A stretch of 64,000 nucleotides of DNA. Origin: Ornithodoros turicata. Taxonomy: Eukaryota; Arthropoda; Arachnida; Ixodida; Argasidae. The notes beneath the pieces were generated by a model. That model saw only the letters and a list, made by a program, of their open reading frames with translations, did not search any database and had not been told where the DNA came from. The stretch is from positions 132,632,123 through 132,696,122 of the forward strand of contig NC_088202.1 in the NCBI RefSeq assembly GCF_037126465.1. The letters run 5' to 3'. Both the position numbers and the translations under genes were made by a program. Of this stretch, positions 1-8,996 are shown piece after piece (position 1 is the first letter of the stretch; every line of letters begins with the position of its first letter).

Positions 1-1355
1 TAGCGTTTTTTTTTTCGGCTCGGTTAATTCCTTGTTTAAATTGAACTCGAGAAGTTGCCCTTTTTAATTGCTTTCACCCCCCTGCCCCCGCAGAGTAGAG
101 CATGTGTCGCTAACACATTCTTCATTGGAATTGATTTTGCTGGTGCAACATTGAGGGCCAGCTCTCACTTGGCGACGCCTGACGCGAAGTCGTGAGTGGG
201 CGGCGGACTTGGACGAGGATTTCCCGTGTTGGGAGAGGAGAGACGTCGACCAAAAACGAAAAAAAAAAAAAAAACATGCCGGACTGCTTTCACGACGCCG
301 GCGAGAGCTGCCGAGAACGATATACTGGCGACCAATAAGGTGACACAGAAAGGCCACGCCACCTGATTTTTCGTCTGCTATGGACGACGGAATGCCGGGA
401 CCATGAAAATCGTGCGCTCTGACGGGGACAGAAATGTAGGCAGGGATAGGCTGAATAGGTTAATGCTCCTCATAAGGCTGCAAAAAACGTTGGAGATTCT
501 CATACCTCCGCTACTCTAAGTGGTGAAGTACGTTCAGGACTTTTCTCTTTTCAGTGATCACAGTTTCACGCCGGTTTACATTTTGGTGTACCATCCTTTG
601 CATGCATCTAAGGGCATAAAGTGTCATAACTCTCCTTCAGGAGGTTCACACACAAATAATCGTGCTTGGTGCATTTGTACAAAATGTTGCATTCGCCACC
701 GCCGTCGTCGAAACAATAAACTTTCAACAATCGCATTAACTACTTTCGCACGCTCCTTTGCCTTTGCATAAGGCGAAGTGTTCTATGCATTAAAACAGCT
801 CGTAATATGTGATACTCCCGTATACACCCTCTTATGGGAAAGATGTTCCGTAAACACGTGCATACCTATTGCATAGTTTCTCCCTTAGCTCCCTTCTGGT
901 CTACCGGCTACGCCAGGAAGGAATTCATTCTTCCCTCGGCCACGCTTCAGTTTCATTAAATGAGCCGGCCTGCATAATTCCCATTAGGGACAAAGTCCCA
1001 GACTTCCGGTCTGTAATAGTTCCCTCTGGTTGCGCCTATACTTTGTGTCTGTCTTTCACGACAGCCGCGTTCTGTGTCGAAAAGAGGATGCAGCAAGGCC
1101 AATTTTGTTTGCATCACGCAACGTCAACCCGTAATTGACTGCGGCACACTGCGGAGATTGAGCAAGATGTTTGCTGTCATGTGCATGCGTGTCGGTTTTG
1201 TTAGAGCAGTTGCTTGAGGAGAAGTCTGGCCGTATGGGTCAGGTTCAAAGAAACGTTAGTCAACACGCTGAAGTGGGCTGGAGCAGAACGCCAGTTTGTG
1301 TTGTCTGTGATTTATTACTATTTAAAGGGACGGGTTGGGATGCATCTGTTGAAGA
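1..1355. other. Non-coding stretch, nothing recognised
   Basis: Only short open frames without family resemblance are present on either strand. There is a T-run at 7-15 and an A-run near 259-274. I see no tRNA-like boxes, terminal repeats or recognisable protein motif. Confidence 0.5.
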
Positions 1356-1489
1356 ATGAAGGTGGAGGATGACAAGAGACCCACAGACAAACTACTCATA
1401 AAATCTACTTCACGCAATTTGACGCGATGTACTTGCTCGCCTTCCAACGTAATCGCCTCTGTAAGATCATGTGGACAGGCGACGTCACG

Positions 1490-1870
1490 AATGACTCGTT
1501 CTTCGCGCGAATCGACCACAACTGCACCTACTGCCCCCCATCGAAGATGCAAAGGCCGGTGGAGTAAGTCATCCATCGCCTGCGACTCAACGTCCTGCAG
1601 GATTCCTTTATAACATAGGTGTCGTTTGATCGGCGAACTGTTCAACTTGCGGGATCGTGGACAACACGGGGCACGTGCTGGTTACCTGCCGACGCTTCGA
1701 CTCTAGCCGGCAAACACCGAAGAATGCCCTTGTTAAGCTTGGCAATCGACCATTTAATATGGAGAATGTACTGGGGAGCTGATCAAAGCAGCATCAATAT
1801 CCTGCGCTGTGTGACCCTGCGAACTACGTCAACGACATACGTTATGAAGTATCTTTTAAATCACTCAGTG
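1490..1870 (+). pseudogene. 3' end of an I-like LINE ORF2 (after RNase H), decayed
   Basis: With stop codons and frameshifts, the plus strand gives HRLRLNV around 1567-1590. It then gives a cysteine/histidine cluster, CSTCGIVDNTGHVLVTC, at about 1646-1697. The same arrangement (HRLRLNVP, then C-x2-C ... H ... C) occurs at 51900-52020, 62880-63130 and 60800-61100 in this window, so it is a shared domain and not chance. In I-like LINEs this segment follows the RNase H domain at the end of ORF2. Upstream RNase H is not clearly readable here. The copy is 5'-truncated and frameshifted, so non-functional. Exact limits are uncertain. Confidence 0.55.
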
Positions 1871-1962
1871 CTTTCACACATCAAGCGTCACGGAACAGCT
1901 GGTCGCACTAGTGCGACCTACGTTTCCTTTTTTTTCTTTTCTACTTCTAATATAATCTAGGC
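1845..1962. repeat. Short repeat with GGTCGCACTAGTGCGACC core
   Basis: The stretch 'atcactcagtgctttcaca' followed by 'caagcgtcacggaacagct' and the palindromic core GGTCGCACTAGTGCGACC (about 1900-1920) recurs in degenerate form at 47280-47360, and as an inverted pair at 24685-24842. It is a small dispersed repeat, probably one end of a MITE. It runs into a T-rich tract ('tttttttctttt') like the 47340 copy. Confidence 0.5.
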
Positions 1963-2077
1963 TCACGAGGATTTGAACGGTTTGAACGGGGCGACGCGGG
2001 CACTGTGGATCAACGCATAAGCATCACATTGCTGGCTCAAGCTATCCTTCCTTGAGTAGCATCTTTATTAACAGGTC

Positions 2078-2271
2078 ATTTGCTAAAGTTCCAAGGAGCA
2101 GCGCGCGCCGTGGGGAGGCATGCCGGGAAATAATGTGCAAAACGACAGGGACGGTGCCTACAACAGTACGACGACGACGACGACAACGACGACGACGATC
2201 GGAGACGATAGCACAGCATCTCCCGGCATGCCTTCCCAGAGCGCGCGGTGCTCCCTGGAACTTTTGCAAAT
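2078..2271. repeat. MITE-like unit with about 51-bp terminal inverted repeats
   Basis: 2078-2128 (starting atttgctaaagttcc) is the imperfect reverse complement of 2221-2271 (ending ggaacttttgcaaat), with a few mismatches. The arms are GC-rich (GCGCGCGCCG / CGCGCGGTGC, GGCATGCCGGGA / TCCCGGCATGCC). The loop of about 90 bp contains an ACG triplet microsatellite at 2168-2198. Short open frames across it on both strands are by-products of the symmetry. No transposase is present. Superfamily is unassigned and no clear target duplication is seen. Confidence 0.65.
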
Positions 2272-2279
2272 AGCCTATT

Positions 2280-2966
2280 TACGCGTGACAAGTGCAAACA
2301 TTTAATTGAGCGAGTTGATACAAGTTGATGCTCCAACGAGGGCAAGAGCGTACAGGGACTTACGTATCTCAATGCAGGCAAGCAGAGCGTTTCTTCGCAT
2401 TCGGGTCCTGTCTGCGTTTCCCTTCGTTTATCAAAATTTATAAGGTCATAGCGCGTTCTCAATCATGTTCAGTTCCAACCAACACGCTGTACACATTCTC
2501 GCATAGGAAATAATTGTCGATAAGGTGTTTTCCTCTTTCGAAAGTCACCGCATTGCATGATTCCCTATATCTTATGCTATACCGCCTCTATATTGTAGGG
2601 GGGGGGGGGGAGAGAAATTGTCGGTGCCTTCTTACCTTGTTTTGCGGTGCATGCGGGTAACTAGCAGATGTGATATTTTCGATGTTTTGTAGTATTTAAC
2701 TTGCTGCACCTAGTATGTTTTTGCGTGGGAGCAGAGAAGGACTTTATGCGAGGCTACAAAGAGCAATATGGGAGTTGAGACGGCGGCGTTGGGGGCAATT
2801 ATGGCTGTAGGAAAAACAACCACAAGAAACCAAGTTCTCTTCCATAAACAAGCGACACCTCTTTCTTACTTGTCCTACGAGTGACATAGGATGTAATATA
2901 CCTATGAAACGTAATTTCGAGCGTCATGAAATGTGGCTTGATCCACTTCATGCCCTCTCTCTATCT

Positions 2967-2967
<1 letters not shown>
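2280..2967. other. Non-coding, nothing recognised apart from a G-run
   Basis: There are no protein motifs or terminal repeats. A G homopolymer lies at about 2599-2611. Confidence 0.5.

Positions 2968-3010
<43 letters not shown>
2968..3010. repeat. (TA)n microsatellite
   Basis: This is an uninterrupted TA dinucleotide run of about 20 units. A second shorter run is at 3196-3222, and the two bracket about 185 bp of unique-looking sequence that resembles part of 14780-14910 ('gctcgtcagcc'). Confidence 0.9.
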
Positions 3011-3013
<3 letters not shown>

Positions 3014-3220
3014 CTCATGGAACGATGCGACAGCACCAGGGGACACGTGTTTCGCCGTGTTTGCGGCTCGTCAGCCCAGGGTAGCTGCGCATCGTTCGGA
3101 ATTGGCAAATTGGCAAACCAGGGGTCACTCAGCGAGCGATATACACCTGGGATGGTGACTGAGCACTCCTCAATGCCACAGTGCAAGCCATCCCTATTTA
3201 TATATATATATATATATATA

Positions 3221-3531
3221 TATGTTTGTAACTCAAACGTCGCCATGCCAGTCCTGGACAGCTGTTTCGGCCTTCTTGGGCCTCATCAACAGGACGCAGG
3301 CAAGCAACGTTCGAGTGGATGGCGTGAGAAGGTCACGTAACACGTGATTCCTCCCGTCAGGGTGAGACAACTCACTCACTGAAAGCCCAGTGCAAAGCCA
3401 GTGAAGTATAATATGAAAAAAAATAGCCGGAGCTCTTTAGCTGCACGTATAGCATATGTTTGTAACTCAAACGTCGCCATGCCAGTCCTGGACAGCTGTT
3501 TCGGCCTTCTTGGGCCTCATCAACAGGACGC
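3221..3531. repeat. 77-bp direct repeat, two copies (3221-3297 and 3455-3531)
   Basis: The unit begins tatgtttgtaactcaaacg and ends catcaacaggacgc. It occurs twice, apparently identical, with about 157 bp between the copies. Part of it is related in inverted orientation to 14955-15030 ('cgaaacagctgtcc', 'aacatatgctat') and to 37075-37160 ('aaacatatgctcaacgtgcagct'), so it belongs to a dispersed family. Its position next to TA microsatellites suggests microsatellite-associated duplication. Confidence 0.8.
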
Positions 3532-3534
3532 GTC

Positions 3535-3896
3535 CTGTTGTCCTGAAGGAAAGACGCGTCTTCTAAGAAGCGCAATGAACAAAATAAAGAAAAAAAATGG
3601 CGTTCCTTCACGAATTTTTTGCGGGCGATCTATCGAACGAATTTTTGTTCTGGAAACGGCTACGGTATCAGGTGACCGAAAGGAACAGATGTTCTCATTG
3701 TTACAACTTTGTAGCTTTTATAACTAACAAGTTAATTAATGAAAGTTAATTAAGACATTGCCTTTGGACTTTGCTAATGCCCTCCTAGGAAGTGCCCTTC
3801 AGCATATGCTAAATTGCAATTGATTTCATCTTGGAAAAAGTGTTATATATATTTTTAAAGAATCTGTATACACTTAGCTGGGACACCCTGTATATA
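3535..3896. other. AT-rich non-coding, possible mariner-type end
   Basis: There is no gene. The sequence 'tagctgggacaccctgtata' at about 3877-3896 looks like a mariner-type inverted terminal end. The partner end was not found. It abuts the left terminal repeat of element A. Confidence 0.35.
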
Positions 3897-3995
3897 TGAG
3901 GTAACGACGAAGAGACCGAACTCACGCTCGTGCATGGGCAGGGATATTCATTAAACTGACATTGCTCGGGACGGATGTTCCTGTGTTCATCACAC
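3897..3995 (+). repeat. Left terminal direct repeat (5' LTR part) of element A
   Basis: 3897-3995 (tgaggtaacgacgaagagac ... gttcatcacac) repeats at 14652-14750 with only a few differences (tgacataacgacgaagacac; atattcatt versus atatttatt). The right copy follows a purine tract, which identifies these as LTR termini. The two copies diverge after 'catcacac', and gag starts only about 34 bases further on. The rest of the left LTR, its primer site and its leader are therefore probably deleted. Confidence 0.75.
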
Positions 3996-4029
3996 GAGTC
4001 GACAGGATATTACCTGAGTGTGGTCCCTC

Positions 4030-4660
4030 ATGCCTCCCAAACACCAACCTCTCATCATTCCTAAATATCATGGCGGCGCCGACGACGTACCCGTGGGAAA
4101 ATCGCTCCGCTTGTTCGAATCCAAGGCCGACACCAACAGCTGGGCAGAGCAAGACAGGATCAACAACTTAAGCGAGTACATCGAAGGCAAAGCGTTTCGC
4201 TGGTACCTGACCGAAATTTTCGACAGCGTGAAGACTTGGAAGGATGTCATGGAACGTATGAGTGTCCGCTTCGAAAGCCCAGTGGCAGACCATATTTCAC
4301 TCCTTTATTCACTGTCGACAAAGGAAGGACCAGTCGGTTAGCTCATACTATGAGGAGAAACGAAGACTGGGTGGGTCGGCTGGGCTCAAGGCCAGTCACG
4401 TTGTGTCCGGTCTGACCGATGGTCTCCTCCCAGAGTTGGAACTGGCGCTTGCCGGACTTTGGATTGAATCACCCACCGAATGGCTCGCCTCAGTTCAGAG
4501 AGTGGAGATCGCTATGAGCAGACAAAGGCAAAGGACCGCCTTCAAATATCAGCAATCACGAAGAACCGACCATGGAAACTACGTGCCAACCCGTCAGCCG
4601 GACGACCTTCCGAGGACTGAGTGTAGGCACTGTTCCTGAATCGGTCTGGCGCAGCAGTAC
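4030..4660 (+). pseudogene. gag: Element A gag (Ty3/gypsy), frameshifted
   Basis: The frame starting at 4030 begins MPPKHQPLIIPKYHG and carries a retrotransposon Gag-like segment (WAEQDRINNL, AFRWYLTEI). It breaks near 4270-4340 and continues in another frame with SSYYEEKRRL and GLTDGLLPELELAL. Near 4617-4680 a decayed zinc knuckle is visible (ECRHCS followed by a stop; the downstream histidines and cysteine, HWHSTC, are still readable). In the family this protein forms the particle shell and binds RNA. Frameshifts and stops mean it cannot be made intact. It is followed directly by the protease segment of the same element. Confidence 0.7.
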
Positions 4661-4728
4661 CACTGGCATAGCACGTGCACTAACCGAGTATCTACCTCCG
4701 CCCTCACGGATGAGCAGGGAAACGGGCA

Positions 4729-5065
4729 GTGCGACCCAAGGCTTCAATAATCCATTTCAAGGCTTTCATCAATGAGACTCCTGTAACTGCCTTTCTAAAT
4801 TCAGGATCCACAGTTTCATGGATCAGCGAAGACATCTACAGGAGGCTCCAGCTACAACTCATCAATAATTCAGTCATCACAATTCGACAAGTTATCTCAT
4901 CTACGCAAACCTTGGGTCGCGTCTCTATTAATCTGAAAATCGGAGAGACGACGAAGAAGGTGGAAGTTCATGTCCTGCGAGGAATCATGACAGAACTTCT
5001 GCTTGGCCTTGATTGTGCCTCCGATTACAACCTTGCCCTCGATCTCTCAACCCTACAGCTCACAG
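4729..5065 (+). pseudogene. pol: Element A aspartic protease
   Basis: An open frame encodes the retropepsin signature as AFLNSGSTVSWIS, at roughly residues 17-29 of the frame. The C-terminal ELLLGLD motif follows. The usual catalytic Asp of the (D)SG(S/T) triad is Asn here (LNSGST). If that is not a late mutation the enzyme would be inactive. The frame is cut after LDLSTLQLT by the TRIM at 5066. Confidence 0.7.
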
Positions 5066-5228
5066 TGTAGCGGACGACGACAACGACGACAACGATGGCC
5101 ACGCGCGTGGAGCACCGGCTTCAGTTCCACCGGCGCGGCCAGGGAGACAGGCCGCCGTCATCGCCTCTCCGTGGCATACCATCATCGCCGGTCGGGGCTC
5201 ATGTAGAGGAAGACCACCGTCCTCTACA
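5066..5228 (+). repeat. Left LTR of the TRIM
   Basis: 163 bp, TG...CA. It ends in a 9-bp perfect inverted repeat, tgtagagga / tcctctaca (5202-5210 and 5220-5228), around a 9-nt loop. The same small hairpin ends the right copy. Confidence 0.9.
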
Positions 5229-5231
5229 TTT

Positions 5232-5254
5232 TGGTGACCCGGACGTGATTTGAA
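5232..5254 (+). promoter_or_regulatory. Primer binding site of the TRIM, tRNA-Trp type
   Basis: The sequence starting TGGTGACCC and continuing GGACGTGATTTGAA matches the complement of the 3' end of animal tRNA-Trp at 22 of 23 positions; the one difference is G for C at position 10. A tRNA-Trp primer is a known trait of CsRn1-like Ty3/gypsy elements, which points to the likely helper group. The tRNA sequence is recalled, not searched. Confidence 0.7.
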
Positions 5255-5825
5255 CACCCGGACAAAGAACATCACGTCCGGAGCAATTCGGCCCTTCACC
5301 ATCCCAAATTTCTGACCACGCCATCGAGCAGCACTACCTCCGGCACACACGGCCCACCTTCACTCCTACCGCACTCTTCGCTCTCTCTCACCTATGCTTC
5401 TCTCTTCGCTCAAGTCTTCTCATGCTTCTCACTGCCGGCCGCGACACTCGAGCCTTGCGCTCACCTGCCGGTTGCGGCAGTCGCGGCAGCCGACGCCTCG
5501 GCGCACTTAAGCCCGTCTCGGCACCTCACTCTCGCCACCTGGGACTATCGAGCTTCGGCTCCCGTGCCGGTCGCGGCACCCCAGGACCACGACACCAAGC
5601 GCATCACTCTCTCTGCGACGGATCGCTGTTCCCGTCCACACCTACCACAAGGACGAGTACCTACACACGGATGCTGTTCCCGTCTTCATCCCCTCTGAAC
5701 CGCCGCCAACGTGTGCCGTGCCCCTATTCGACCACACGTCACCACGTCCATACGCCTACCACGGTCGCCCGTTAACTCCAGCTCTTGCGATGCGTCCGCA
5801 ACGCATCTGACGGCCGGGGGACCCC

Positions 5826-5988
5826 TGTAGCGGACGACGACAACGACGACAACGATGGCCACGCGCGTGGAGCACCGGCTTCAGTTCCACCGGCGCGGCC
5901 AGGGAGACAGGCCACCGTCATCGCCTCTCCGTGGCATACCATCATCGCCGGTCGGGGCTCATGTAGAGGAAGACCACCGTCCTCTACA
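5826..5988 (+). repeat. Right LTR of the TRIM
   Basis: It is identical to the left copy except for one base and is followed by CACAG, the target duplication. Confidence 0.9.
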
Positions 5989-5993
5989 CACAG

Positions 5994-7148
5994 TGCTACC
6001 CGCACTATCCCTAACTAACCCAACCGATGCCGGCACCACCGCCACCGGGTGTACAAAGCCAGAATTATCCAGAAGGTGATTCACTGACGCCGACACAACA
6101 ACGGGCACTGGATAAATTACTGAAGAAGTATAGTTCAATTTTCTCCACATCCCAGACTGATATTGGATCCATCACGACGGAGCAACATTCGATCACACTG
6201 CAGTACAACGTGCCAATCGACAGACCACCGTATAGAGCGTCCCAGGCAGACAGAGCCGAGATCGACAGCAAGTGGAATCACTCATTGGTCAAGGGTTCAT
6301 CCGTCAGTCTCTGTCCCCATACGCATCCCCCGTAATACTGGCTGAGAAAAAGGGCGAAGGCAGGACACGGATGTGCATTGACTATAGGAGGCTAAACGCT
6401 TTAACTGTAGCCGATCATCAACCCATACCGCGTATTGACGACGTACTAGACTCCCTAGGCCCGTCACGCTACTTCAGTGCACTTGACATCACATCTGGGT
6501 ATTGGCATGTGCCCATGAACCCACATGACATTTCCAAGAGCGCATTCGTCGCTCCTACCAGGCACTACGAATGGCTTGTCATGCCTTTTGGCCTTAAGAA
6601 CGCACCAGCTACATTCCAGCTAGCTGTCAAGACCATTATTGCGAAGCTTAACCTCCGAAATGTCGTCAGTTATCTCGACGACATAGTCGTGCACGCACCC
6701 ACTTTCGAAGCGCACCTGACGTACCTCGATGCCCTGCTCGGAGCACTGCAAGTTGAAAATGTCAAACTGAAACTAAAAAAATTTCAGTTTGCACGCACCA
6801 GCATCGACTACCTGGGCCACACAATTTGCAATGGCACCACGCGACCGAAAAAAACGAACGTCGAAGCAATTCCAGCGCGTCAAGCGCGTCCAGCGCGTGT
6901 CAAGGATTTACAACGCTTTTTGGGTACAGTAAACGTTTACAAACAGTACATCGACCACTTCAGCGACATATCTCTTCCTTTAACAGAATTGTTAAAAAAG
7001 GACGCGTCATGGCAATGGTCCGAAGCATGTCACGCTGCTTTGAAGACTCTCAGGGATCACCTCACAGAGGCCCCAATTCTTCCCATATTCGACTCGTCAA
7101 GTCCAGTACTCTCCTCCGTGACGCATCTCTCAGTGGAACTGGTGCCGT
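5994..7148 (+). pseudogene. pol: Element A reverse transcriptase and start of RNase H
   Basis: After the TRIM, a connector (TPTQQRALDKLLKKYSSIF, about 6085) leads to a frameshift near 6270. A long RT frame runs from 6272. Visible RT blocks in order are QSLSPYASPVILAEKKG, MCIDYRRLN, YFSALDITSGYWHVP, MPFGLKNAPATFQ, the catalytic SYLDDIVVH (about 6670-6696), TIDYLGH-like SIDYLGHTI, and the thumb/connection RFLGTVNVYKQYI and PLTELLKK. RNase H then begins (LRDASLSGTGAV in a shifted frame) and is cut at 7148 by element B. The downstream order RH-IN shows that A has the ordinary Ty3/gypsy arrangement. Confidence 0.9.
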
Positions 7149-7387
7149 TGTCACGACTGTGTCGCTACCGTCGGTCCCGCTCTACTGCCATCATCACAGG
7201 CATCGTCGGGCGCGGGAAAACGCGGGCGGCTCGTGCACGAAACTAACAAAACCGGGCAGCACGGGAGCTGATGCTCTCTCTCTTGACTGGTCTGGTCCAT
7301 CGTCATGTCTGCCAGGGATTAAGACTTTCATTAAAATCCAGTTGCTGGACCTCTCTGTGTCGTCGTTTCGGGGGAAGGAATGCATCA
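7149..7387 (+). repeat. 5' LTR of element B
   Basis: 239 bp, starts TGTCACGACTG, ends GAATGCATCA. It matches 12940-13178 except at four positions (T/G near base 14, G/T and T/C near base 117, A/C near base 175). The low divergence indicates a fairly recent insertion relative to element A. Confidence 0.92.
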
Positions 7388-7571
7388 ACTGGTGGCAGCG
7401 GTGCACGGCGGACCTCATGTGCTTCGAGTATGTAAAGGTGGGTACTAGCTTTGCTGATTAGTTGTAACCAGGATTTAGCCTAGTGTTCTAAATCTGGTTA
7501 GTTAACCCTACTGTCGAGGAGTCCTCGTTCGTTTTCCTCATAGTATTGTTTGTAGGCAAAGATACCCAAGT
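7388..7571 (+). other. Element B leader
   Basis: Untranslated leader of about 184 bp between the LTR and the gag start. Nothing else is recognised in it. Confidence 0.6.
7390..7403 (+). promoter_or_regulatory. Primer binding site of element B, tRNA-Leu type
   Basis: TGGTGGCAGCGGTG begins two bases after the LTR. It is complementary to the 3' end of a tRNA-Leu (ending CACCGCTGCCACCA), recalled from known animal tRNAs. The match covers 14 nt and then stops. Confidence 0.6.
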
Positions 7572-8381
7572 ATGAAGCTAGATTCACTCAAGAAAGATGA
7601 CTTGTTAGAAATATGTGAGGATTTAGGTATTGATACTTCGAAATTGAAGCGAAAGCCTCACATTATTGAAGCCATATTGAGTGCGGATATCGACGATGAT
7701 GAAGTCGAAGAAACCTGGCAGATGATAAGGGACAGAAGGGAGAGGAAAGAGAGAGAGTATGCTCAGCAAAAAGAATTATTAGATATTCAGCTTAAATTGC
7801 AAGTCGCGCGCAACGAGGAAGCTGATAAAATTGCTGAGACTGGCTTTCCTCAAGTAATGCAGGTGGAGTCATTTAAAATGACAAATTTTATGCAGCCCTA
7901 CAAGTTAGGAGAGGACATAGGTATGTATCTAGTAAACTTTGAACGTACCTGCGAAAGGCAACATTTTGTCAAGTCTTCTTGGCCACAAAGGCTCCTTACT
8001 CTTTTGCCTGGTGAAACAGCAGATGTTCTAGCGCGGATGCCAAAGGATGAGTCTGAAGATTACGATAAAGTAAAGAGCAGTCTTTTGAGAAAGTATCGCC
8101 TATCTGCTGAGGCTTTCCGCCAAAGATTCAGATCAGATGTTAAGAAGCCCAATCAACCTTACGTAGACTTCGCGTATAATTTAAAGTCTAATTTGGTGGA
8201 ATGGTTGACGGAGGTAAAGGCTTATGGCAATCATGACAAAGTCATACAGCATATTTGCATAGAACAGTTCTTTGATCGCATCCCAGAAGATATGAGATTC
8301 TGGATTCAGGACAAACCAGACGTTGACACCATAGAAAAAGCATCAGAATTGGCTGATGATTATGTATCTAGAAGGGTCTAG
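7572..8381 (+). CDS. gag: Element B Gag capsid (SCAN-like)
   Basis: 269 codons. The start at 7572 gives MKLDSLKKDDLLEICEDLGI, a SAP-like N-terminal helix pair (residues about 1-35). A charged coiled-coil stretch follows (RERKEREYAQQKELL, about 60-75), and then an alpha-helical capsid with YLVNFERTCERQ, SWPQRLLTLLPGETADV and LRKYRLSAEAFRQRF, resembling SCAN/retroviral capsid C-terminal folds. This is the particle-forming protein of the element. The frame ends at TAG (8379-8381), but the same frame stays open after it through the zinc knuckle and protease. The TAG is therefore either a readthrough stop or a single inactivating mutation. Codon use is AT-richer than in element A. Confidence 0.85.
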   Translation: MKLDSLKKDDLLEICEDLGIDTSKLKRKPHIIEAILSADIDDDEVEETWQMIRDRRERKEREYAQQKELLDIQLKLQVARNEEADKIAETGFPQVMQVESFKMTNFMQPYKLGEDIGMYLVNFERTCERQHFVKSSWPQRLLTLLPGETADVLARMPKDESEDYDKVKSSLLRKYRLSAEAFRQRFRSDVKKPNQPYVDFAYNLKSNLVEWLTEVKAYGNHDKVIQHICIEQFFDRIPEDMRFWIQDKPDVDTIEKASELADDYVSRRV

Positions 8382-8996
8382 AATTCGTCATCCATGAGCT
8401 TGAAAACACGCAAACCTTTCACACCTTATCGGAAGTTTGCTACTAACAAACTGGAAAGAGACATCCCACTTGCTACCCCTCGTGAAAGCAGTCAGAAAGG
8501 TGCACAGAGTACCACCATGAAAGAAAAAACTGCCAATGCGAGAGTTTTCGAAGCTAGAAAACCTCCAGTTTGTTATTTCTGTCACGAACCAGGTCACATC
8601 GCAAGTGTTTGTGATAAAAAACCGAAAACAGCTTTTTCCTACGTAAAAGATGACGAGGAAAACCTTAAGTTGCTAGGACCTTACCTCTGTGACTTAACGG
8701 TAAACGGTACACCGTGTAAAGCACTAAGAGATAGCGGTGCCACGATAGATGTTGCCCATCCTTCGCTGGTTAGACCCGAGGATTATACAGGCGTGTCAAC
8801 GTGGATCAGGCAAATTGTGCAGGAAAACAGTGTATGTCTTCCTGTAGCTAAGGTGACCCTTAAGGGATCCTTTGGTGAAATCACAACCGAAGCTGCTGTA
8901 TCTAAAGGTATTCCCCAACATTATCCCTATTTACTTTCGAACAAGTCTGCAAATCTATTAGCAGAACAAGGGAAAGAATGCGTGCACAACAGGTGA
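8382..8996 (+). CDS. pol: Element B nucleocapsid zinc knuckle and protease
   Basis: This continues in the gag frame after the TAG (first ATG 8394). A CCHC knuckle CYFCHEPGHIASVC is at about 8568-8609. A retropepsin active site, LRDSGATID, is at about 8725-8751, followed by a beta-rich tail (VCLPVAKVTLKG) and SKGIPQHYPYLLSN. The frame ends at 8996 after overlapping the integrase-RT frame by 19 bases in the -1 direction. That layout fits programmed frameshifting, but I see no canonical in-frame slippery heptamer; 'agggaaaga' at 8969-8977 is the nearest candidate. The protease would release the capsid and the enzymes. Confidence 0.82.
   Translation, partial: NSSSMSLKTRKPFTPYRKFATNKLERDIPLATPRESSQKGAQSTTMKEKTANARVFEARKPPVCYFCHEPGHIASVCDKKPKTAFSYVKDDEENLKLLGPYLCDLTVNGTPCKALRDSGATIDVAHPSLVRPEDYTGVSTWIRQIVQENSVCLPVAKVTLKGSFGEITTEAAVSKGIPQHYPYLLSNKSANLLAEQGKECVHNR

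Larger units (their letters stand above)
5066..5988 (+). mobile_element. TRIM-like non-autonomous LTR element inside element A
   Basis: Two 163-bp direct repeats (5066-5228 and 5826-5988) begin TGTAGCGG, end CTCTACA and differ at one base (gccgccgtc versus gccaccgtc). They flank a GC-rich 597-bp interior without gag or pol. The unit is bordered by a 5-bp target duplication CACAG (5061-5065 and 5989-5993). A primer-site-like sequence starts 3 bases after the left repeat, and a G-rich tract (ggccgggggacccc, 5812-5825) precedes the right repeat. These are the hallmarks of an LTR retrotransposon mobilised in trans (TRIM/SMART class). It split the protease-RT junction of element A. Short open frames in the repeats are not genes. 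Confidence 0.9.

Noticed and set aside
2904..3246. Frames with long IYIYIY runs
   Set aside because: They are translations of the TA microsatellites.
7194..7461. Frames crossing the left LTR of element B, including the join to element A
   Set aside because: They merely read through the LTR; the same LTR gives an equivalent frame at 12985-13239.
8969..8977. Slippery heptamer GGGAAAG for -1 frameshifting
   Set aside because: Its phase relative to the gag-protease frame (GGG AAA GAA) does not fit X-XXY-YYZ.
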